Shown here piece after piece: positions 13,370-17,513 of a stretch of DNA of 17,513 bases. The notes beneath the pieces were generated by a model. It searched no databases. It was not told the origin of the DNA and was given only the letters and a program-made list of their open reading frames with translations. This DNA comes from Bifidobacteriaceae bacterium (GTDB lineage: Bacteria > Actinomycetota > Actinomycetes > Actinomycetales > WQXJ01): the NCBI GenBank assembly GCA_031265345.1, contig JAISCU010000338.1, positions 1 through 17,513 on the forward strand, read 5' to 3'. Positions within the stretch are counted from its first letter, which is position 1. Each line of letters opens with the position of its first letter. Position numbers and translations under genes: made by a program.

Positions 13370-13606
13370 GTGGCTAGACCGGCCTTGCGCCACGGGCTCT
13401 CCTCAGAGGATTTCTTGCCCGTAGCAGAATCGCCGACGCTGGTCATCACCGTGAGCGAGGACCCGCTGGTCGAGATGCGGCTCGGATTCGACCGAAATGC
13501 CCGCGCGTTGGAGATCGGCTGCGAACTCAGAGCCACCGGTTGGGTCATCTTCCATGCGGACAAGATCACGAAGACCTATCTAGTGTTGTTGAAGGAGGCC
13601 CAATGA
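13370..13606 (+). CDS. Putative toxin of a toxin-antitoxin pair (BrnT-like)
   Basis: The 78-residue protein starts at GTG 13370 and has the pattern LRHGLSSEDFLPVAESP at the N-terminus, then MRLGFDRNARALEIGCEL and VIFHADKITKTYLVLL. This matches a widespread, mostly uncharacterised actinobacterial family of small BrnT-like proteins encoded directly before ribbon-helix-helix proteins. The conserved HG.S.ED, LG.DR, LEIG and HA....YL positions are all present. No SD precedes the start, and TAATCC lies six bases upstream, again suggesting a leaderless message. The toxin-first gene order is the one seen for this family. The stop overlaps the next ATG (ATGA). That it is a toxin is inferred from context and fold type, not from visible catalytic residues. 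Confidence 0.65.
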   Translation: MARPALRHGLSSEDFLPVAESPTLVITVSEDPLVEMRLGFDRNARALEIGCELRATGWVIFHADKITKTYLVLLKEAQ

Positions 13607-13875
13607 ACAGGGAACACATCCCGGCCACCCAGGACGAGGAAGCCGAACTGGAGGCATGGGCCGACCGGTTCGAGGAGGGCTGGACACCGGAAGAGCTCCG
13701 GGCAATGCCGTCGCGCGGCCGACCCTTGGCCGTGGGCGACGAACGGACCGAGTCGGTCACCATCCGCCCCCTGCCACGTCAATTGCGCGGGCTGGACGAC
13801 CTCGCCGCGAAACGTCACCAGTCGCGCTCAGCGGTGATCCGATCAGCCGTTGACCGCGAACTCTCAACCGCTTGA
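13603..13875 (+). CDS. Ribbon-helix-helix antitoxin
   Basis: The 90-residue protein begins at ATG 13603 with GAAGGAGG five bases upstream, a strong ribosome binding site that decides the start. The first 45 residues are acidic (DEEAELEAWADRFEEGWTPEELRAM) and probably hold the toxin. The C-terminal half reads ESVTIRPLPRQLRGLDDLA followed by SRSAVIRSAVDREL, which is a beta-strand and two helices of a CopG/Arc-type DNA-binding fold. The strong SD on the second gene, compared with a leaderless first gene, would favour excess of antitoxin over toxin. The stop lies 95 bases before the ATPase start. Confidence 0.75.
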   Translation: MNREHIPATQDEEAELEAWADRFEEGWTPEELRAMPSRGRPLAVGDERTESVTIRPLPRQLRGLDDLAAKRHQSRSAVIRSAVDRELSTA

Positions 13876-13957
13876 CGCACCGACGAGGCGACCCGAAGCG
13901 ACTGCTGAACTCTCAATTCGCAGGACATCGAATGCCCTAAAAATAGTGCAGTCGGCG

Positions 13958-13963
13958 TATGAT
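13958..13963 (+). promoter_or_regulatory. -10 box of the ATPase gene, leaderless GTG start
   Basis: TATGAT, close to the ideal -10 sequence, is followed by six bases (AATTGC) and a GTG at 13970. This supports starting the ATPase at 13970 rather than at the upstream in-frame TTG at 13850, which lies inside the antitoxin gene. Confidence 0.6.
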
Positions 13964-13969
13964 AATTGC

Positions 13970-15229
13970 GTGCCCAACACCATTCACCGCCTAGTCGGAC
14001 AAGCTCTGCTCCAGCGCCGCGACGTGCCGGTGCTGATCCTCGAGGGGCCTCGCGGAGTCGGCAAGACCACGCTGGCGCGCTCCTTCCTGGAACCCGAGGG
14101 CTACTCCTACACCACCCTGGCGGACCGGTCCACTCTGCGCTTCGCCGCCGAAGACCCGGAGGGCTGGGTTCGCCGCCCGCCGCGCCCCGCAGTGATCGAT
14201 GAAGCCCAACTCCTTCCCGAGCTTCCGCTGGTCCTCAAGGAACTCATTGACGCGCTGCCGCAAGAGAACCACTTCATCCTGACCGGCTCAGCGTCGATCG
14301 GCGGGACCGGCCTGGGCGGCGCCGACCCGCTCGCTCGGCGGGCCAGCCGGCTGACCATGTCGCCCCTGACCTCGTGGGAGCTTGCACCGCTCGGCGGCTC
14401 GGTGGTGGACCTCTTGTTCGATGCCGACATCAGGCCCGTCAACCTGCCGGAGATCGCCGACGCGGACCTGGCGGCCGATTTCGCGTACGGCGGATTCCCG
14501 CAGTACGCCTTGGCCAGTGCCCGCATGAGCCGGTCACGGCTGCGCGAGCGGGTCGCCTCCGACACGCTCTCGACACTCGCCACGGGGGTGCTCCCGGACA
14601 TGGCGGTGAACCCTGCCATCGCCCTCGAAGTCCTCGACGCCCTAGTCAGGGTGCCTGGCGGCATATTCAACGCCAGCCGTCTGGGCCAACTCCTGGGCAC
14701 GGACAAGCGCACGGTGGACCGCTACATGGGGGTGTTCGGCCGCCTGTTCCTGCTCCATTGGTTGCCGAATCTGGCCACCGCGCCCGCCAACCAGACCCAC
14801 GCCCGCGCCAAGGTGCACCCCGTTGACACAAGCCTCGCCGTCGAGGCGTTGGAACGCGCCGGGGCCGATGTCTTGGCGAACCGGGAACTGTTTGGGCAAT
14901 TGCTGGAGAGCCACGTCGTGAACCAGATCCTCGCGGCCCGCTCCTGGGCCGACCTGCCCACCACGGCGCATTACTGGAGGCAGGCCGGAGCGCCTGTCCA
15001 CGAGGTTGATTTGGTCCTGGAAGGATATGGCGGCCGCCGTGTCGGCATCGAGGTCAAGGCCGCCGCACGAGTGAACCCAGCCGACCTCAAAGGGCTGCGC
15101 GCTCTCCGCGACCGCAAAGGCCTGGACCGGGGTTTCCTGATCTACACGGGCACCGAAGTCCGGGAACTGGACCCCGCGATGTGGGCACTGCCCGTCTCCG
15201 CCCTGCGCACGGCCGAATGGGCCGCCTGA
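13970..15229 (+). CDS. AAA-type ATPase with DUF4143 domain
   Basis: From GTG 13970 the product is 419 residues. The N-terminal ATPase domain has a Walker A GPRGVGKTT at 26-34, a Walker B VIDEAQ at 75-80 and a sensor-like ILTGSAS at 103-109. The middle part contains FAYGGFPQYAL, the (Y)GGFP motif typical of this group, then a winged-helix-like segment (GIFNASRLGQLLGTDKRTVD). The C-terminus has HEVDLVLE followed by VGIEVKA (D347, E361, K363), the PD-(D/E)XK-like pattern of DUF4143 proteins. Such AAA_14/DUF4143 proteins are widespread, often mobile, and of unknown biological role; nuclease activity is possible but usually untested. It follows a toxin-antitoxin pair but has its own promoter, so it is probably an independent cassette. 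The family call is firm. Confidence 0.88.
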   Translation: MPNTIHRLVGQALLQRRDVPVLILEGPRGVGKTTLARSFLEPEGYSYTTLADRSTLRFAAEDPEGWVRRPPRPAVIDEAQLLPELPLVLKELIDALPQENHFILTGSASIGGTGLGGADPLARRASRLTMSPLTSWELAPLGGSVVDLLFDADIRPVNLPEIADADLAADFAYGGFPQYALASARMSRSRLRERVASDTLSTLATGVLPDMAVNPAIALEVLDALVRVPGGIFNASRLGQLLGTDKRTVDRYMGVFGRLFLLHWLPNLATAPANQTHARAKVHPVDTSLAVEALERAGADVLANRELFGQLLESHVVNQILAARSWADLPTTAHYWRQAGAPVHEVDLVLEGYGGRRVGIEVKAAARVNPADLKGLRALRDRKGLDRGFLIYTGTEVRELDPAMWALPVSALRTAEWAA

Positions 15230-15309
15230 CCGGTTGCGCCAGCAACTGCGGAGCCTCGCCCGCGATCCCCAACGACACGCCCGGACCATACACACATTCT
15301 GGCCTATGA

Positions 15310-15322
15310 CCCCGGATCGGGG
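15310..15322. terminator. Small hairpin after the ATPase gene
   Basis: CCCCG and CGGGG are separated by GAT, 80 bases after the ATPase stop. It is short and has no T tract, so it is a weak candidate terminator for the plus strand. Confidence 0.3.
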
Positions 15323-15356
15323 CCTCGTCTAACCCGTAGCTGGACGCCCCGAAAAA

Positions 15357-15380
15357 ACGGCCCCCGCTTGCGGGGGCCGT
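15357..15380 (-). terminator. Intrinsic terminator pointing leftward
   Basis: ACGGCCCCCG and CGGGGGCCGT form a perfect 10-bp stem with the loop CTTG. Six A residues precede it on the plus strand, so the minus-strand transcript would read stem-loop then T6, a classic Rho-independent terminator. No plus-strand T tract follows. The genes on both sides are on the plus strand, so its orientation is unexplained. Confidence 0.75.
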
Positions 15381-15465
15381 CGGGCCACGCTCTCCCGAAC
15401 GTGGTGATGATGCGGCTACGATACCAAAGTTCGCAAAAGCCTTCACGATGACGGGATGAGAAGAC

Positions 15466-16102
15466 ATGCCGGGTTCGCGCCTCGTCGCCTATGTGGATGG
15501 CCTGAATCTGTACCACGGCTGCGTTCATCTATGGGCCATCGGTGGCTCTGGCTCGACGTGGTCACATTGGTAAGGTCACTACGTCCCAAGAGCCACCTGC
15601 TCCGAGTCAACTATTACACCGCGATCACAGTCGAGTCCGCCGACGCGCAATCGCGGCAAGACACCTATCTCAAGGCACTGGCCGCACAGAACGGGCCGGT
15701 GTTGCGCGTAATCCGTGGCCGGTATCAGCGTCGCTCCCACCTGTGCGACGCGTGCGGGGCGAAACGCATTGTGTACGAGGAAAAGGAAACCGACGTGCAC
15801 ATCGCTTCCCAACTCGTCGCCGACGCGATCCAGCATCAGATGGACGAAGCCTTGGTGGTCTCCGGGGATGCCGACTACCTGCCCGCCGTCCGCATGGTCC
15901 AAGCAGTCGCTCCGACGATCCGTCTCAGTGCGGCCTTCCCCCGGGACGCCTGTCCAAGCGCATTCGGGGCGTGTTGCCTTCTGCCTTCGTCATCGGCGAA
16001 GCCAAGGTCCGCCAGGCGCAACTCCCCGACGTCGTCATCTCAGGTGTCCGCACACTCACGCTGCCAGCGAAATGGACGGCGCTGACGCAACCGACCGATT
16101 GA
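15466..16102 (+). pseudogene. NYN-domain (PIN-like) nuclease gene with two frameshifts
   Basis: The N-terminus from ATG 15466 reads MPGSRLVAYVDGLNLYHG, the NYN opening with catalytic-type D11. That frame stops at TAA 15571. The family pattern continues one base back in another frame: GHRWLWLDVVTLV, LLRVNYYTA, CDACGAKR, then EEKETDVHIASQLVADA and VVSGDADYLPAVRMVQ, which carry the other acidic residues. The first shift lies at about 15520-15531. A second shift, also equal to one missing base, falls at the C5 run 15938-15942; after it GRLSKRIRGVLPSAFVIGEA and QLPDVVI match the family C-terminus. NYN proteins are RNase-like enzymes. Either the gene is broken, or the sequence has two single-base errors. 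Frameshifting on purpose is less likely. Confidence 0.75.
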
Positions 16103-16215
16103 CGGTGATCGGCGGGCGCCGAGTCCTGAAGACCGACGGGTGGGCGTGTTGACACCCCAGTGGCCGCCGATTCCCGACAGCGGAGCAGTGGTTTTGGTCT
16201 CCCACGCCAAACAGG

Positions 16216-16257
16216 TGAACGATGCCGCCGCCCCGGCTCGGGCGCACCACCGCAAGT
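16216..16257 (+). repeat. 42-nt direct repeat, left copy
   Basis: This stretch, centred on CGATGCCGCCGCCC and ending ACCACCGCAAGT, matches 17141-17182 at about 33 of 42 positions without gaps. The two copies bracket vapBC. Confidence 0.65.
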
Positions 16258-16412
16258 CCCTCTGGGGCAGGAGGTCGGCGCTAGGGCCTCGGCTCGTCAA
16301 GCCCCGAACCCGCACCCTGTCGCAGACAATGCTTCGCTGCCGACCCGCGCGGAGGCACTGGGGCGCACCGGTCGGACCGCATCACGGTGCTGTTCAACAT
16401 GGTGCGCAGATT

Positions 16413-16418
16413 TAGGAT
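16413..16418 (+). promoter_or_regulatory. -10 box of vapB
   Basis: TAGGAT is followed by six bases (GGATCG) and the vapB ATG, the same spacing as at dapE, fdxA and the ATPase gene. The overlapping AGGATGG could also act as a ribosome binding site if transcription starts further upstream. Confidence 0.5.
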
Positions 16419-16424
16419 GGATCG

Positions 16425-16700
16425 ATGAGAACCACGGTCACGCTGACCCCCGAGGCGGAGTCGTTGGTCCAGGCCGCGATGGCGAAGCACGGCTGGTCCT
16501 TCAGCCAGGCGGTCAACGCCGCCGTCACACGCGGCCTGGCGCCCGGGCCAAGACAGCGTTTCGACACCCCGACCCGCCCGATAGGCCTGCGCCCGATCCC
16601 CGGACACCGCGCGTTGGCGCTGGAAAGCGACTTGGAGGACGAGGCGTTGATCGCCGAGTGGCACCAGAGCAAGCGAAGCTCGCGGACACCAACGTCCTGA
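16425..16700 (+). CDS. vapB: VapB-type antitoxin
   Basis: The 91-residue protein opens with MRTTVTLTPEAESLVQAAM, then SFSQAVNAAVTRGL. These are a beta-strand and two helices of the ribbon-helix-helix DNA-binding fold usual in actinobacterial VapB proteins. The rest (RFDTPTRPIGLRP, then DLEDEALIAEW) is the toxin-binding tail. Family members normally bind their own promoter together with VapC and hold the RNase inactive. The gene overlaps vapC by 43 bases, which is longer than the usual few bases, and the last ~12 residues (KRSSRTPTS) run through the vapC start. Identification rests on the sequence pattern and the partner. Confidence 0.85.
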   Translation: MRTTVTLTPEAESLVQAAMAKHGWSFSQAVNAAVTRGLAPGPRQRFDTPTRPIGLRPIPGHRALALESDLEDEALIAEWHQSKRSSRTPTS

Positions 16701-17113
16701 TCTACGCCGTTGACGAGGCCTCGCCCCACCATCTCGAAGCCAAACACTGGCTGGACGGCTCGCTGAACAGCACGGAAACGGTGCTGATACCGTGGATGAG
16801 CCTGCTCGCGTTCGTCCGGCTGACCACGCATCCGTCAATATCGGCCGCGCCGCTGACCACCGACCAGGCCCTGTCCATAGTCGACCGGTGGCTGACCAGC
16901 CCGGCCGTCGAAATCCCTCGCGCCAACAGCGCTGTCACGGTCGCGATGAGGGGTCTCCTGGCCGCCACCGGACGGGGCGGCAACCTGGTCAACGACGCCT
17001 TCCTCGCCGCCATCGCGCTCGAGCACCGCTGCGAAGTGGTCACGTTCGACAACGACTTCGGCCGCTTCCCAGGGGTGCGGTGGCAACGGCCTGCGCCCGT
17101 GGCAACCTCGTGA
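16658..17113 (+). CDS. vapC: VapC-type PIN-domain toxin ribonuclease
   Basis: The 151-residue protein begins at GTG 16658, and the first acidic residue D10 falls in KLADTNVLIYAVD, as expected for a PIN domain. Later acidic positions are in NLVNDAFLAAIALEH and VTFDNDFGRFPGVRW. The stretch LIPWMSLLAFVRLTTHP is typical of the VapC subgroup paired with this VapB type. VapC enzymes are Mg-dependent RNases that cut tRNA or rRNA; the target here is unknown. The frame is open far upstream, but the residues before 16658 are vapB read in another frame. No clear SD is near the GTG, so translation probably depends on coupling to vapB. Confidence 0.88.
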   Translation: MAPEQAKLADTNVLIYAVDEASPHHLEAKHWLDGSLNSTETVLIPWMSLLAFVRLTTHPSISAAPLTTDQALSIVDRWLTSPAVEIPRANSAVTVAMRGLLAATGRGGNLVNDAFLAAIALEHRCEVVTFDNDFGRFPGVRWQRPAPVATS

Positions 17114-17140
17114 AGAACGCGACCGCCCGCGATACCCATA

Positions 17141-17182
17141 TGCACGATGCCGCCGCCCGGGTTACGCCGCGCCACCGCAGGT
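17141..17182 (+). repeat. 42-nt direct repeat, right copy
   Basis: About 33 of 42 positions match 16216-16257, with the identical core CGATGCCGCCGCCC and the shared end CCACCGCA-GT. It lies between the vapC stop and the end of the second LRV-type gene. Confidence 0.65.
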
Positions 17183-17205
17183 GCCATTAGCGAGGGTTCG
17201 CGCCG

Positions 17206-17513
17206 TCAACCCCCGAGTTCCTCGAGCCTCCTGCGCGCCACCGCGCGAATACCCTGGTCCCTGGACGGCCACTCCAATTCCCACAAGACCGCTTGGTCGG
17301 TGATCTGCTCCACCGCCTTCCAGCGGACGTCGTGGTCTTGGTCGTTGAGCGCAGCCGCCTTCAACACCTCCTGGTCGGTGACGCGACCGACCGCCAAGTA
17401 GCGGACCCGATGATGCTCGTCGTTGAGGGCCACCTTCTTCAGGACGTCCTCATCGGTGATCCTCTCAACCGCGTCCGCGCGGACGACGTGGTCCTCGTCG
17501 TTGAGCGCTACCT
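17206..17513 (-). CDS. C-terminal part of a second LRV/HEAT-like repeat protein
   Basis: The frame is open from the window edge to the TGA at 17208-17206, giving about 102 residues. They contain about four repeats of the same 26-residue type as the gene at 10558-12159: VALNDEDHVVRADAVERITD, EHHRVRYLAVGRVTDQEVLK, QDHDVRWKAVEQITDQAVL and a degenerate last unit ending RRRLEELGG. The 'ALNDEDH' variant of the turn differs from the 'ALTDEAE' of the first gene, so they are diverged paralogues, not a recent copy. The true start lies outside the window. Function unknown; a binding scaffold is likely. Confidence 0.8.
   Translation of the reverse strand, partial: VALNDEDHVVRADAVERITDEDVLKKVALNDEHHRVRYLAVGRVTDQEVLKAAALNDQDHDVRWKAVEQITDQAVLWELEWPSRDQGIRAVARRRLEELGG

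Larger units (their letters stand above)
16103..16424. other. Spacer between the NYN gene and vapB
   Basis: I see no convincing gene in these 322 bases. They contain the left copy of a 42-nt repeat (16216-16257). Inside that copy an ATG at 16221, with AGGTGA five bases upstream, opens a 20-codon ORF starting MPPPRLGRTTA. The vapB promoter lies at the right end. Confidence 0.4.

Noticed and set aside
13850..13969. Upstream TTG start for the ATPase
   Set aside because: It lies inside the antitoxin gene with no family similarity in the extra 40 residues, and a TATGAT box six bases before GTG 13970 gives a better start.
15380..15460. tRNA or other structured RNA gene beside the leftward terminator
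   Set aside because: Neither strand shows a cloverleaf or the conserved T-loop sequence; only a possible -10 box is visible.

Overview
The window is high-GC DNA from an actinobacterium (Actinomycetota; a Micrococcales/Actinomycetales-type genome is my best guess, order not certain). The evidence is the codon use, the mycobacterial-type DapD, DapC, FdxA and citrate synthase, and many leaderless genes with a TANNNT -10 box six bases before the start codon.

Core block, 1-5463. A minus-strand operon runs dapE, a LOG-family gene and the start of a membrane protein. It diverges from dapD, which overlaps a gene for a membrane-anchored protein with a lysozyme-like segment. gltA (citrate synthase) converges on that gene across two GC hairpins.

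First accessory stretch, 5464-9061. It holds an AbrB/RelE-type toxin-antitoxin pair, three tandem 136-137 bp repeats, an MFS transporter whose start overlaps a 22-codon upstream ORF, and a small lipoprotein. Core genes resume at 9062-10522 with dapC and fdxA. The window therefore carries dapC, dapD and dapE of the succinylase branch of lysine/meso-diaminopimelate synthesis, with accessory genes between gltA and dapC.

Second accessory stretch, 10558-17513. A long LRV/HEAT-like repeat protein gene is followed by about 900 bp of structured non-coding DNA: three 104-bp repeats, then two 115-bp elements each built from four 19-bp sites in forward-forward-reverse-reverse order. After that come a toxin-like/ribbon-helix-helix pair, a DUF4143-type ATPase, a frameshifted NYN-domain nuclease gene, a vapBC pair bracketed by a 42-nt direct repeat, and the end of a second LRV-like gene.

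The two observations I rate highest are the pair of four-site 115-bp elements (12768-12882 and 12935-13049) and a 17-nt palindrome found twice, each time exactly 21 nt upstream of a TANNNT box: once before the lipoprotein gene and once before the LRV gene. The second suggests a shared regulator for genes 3 kb apart.
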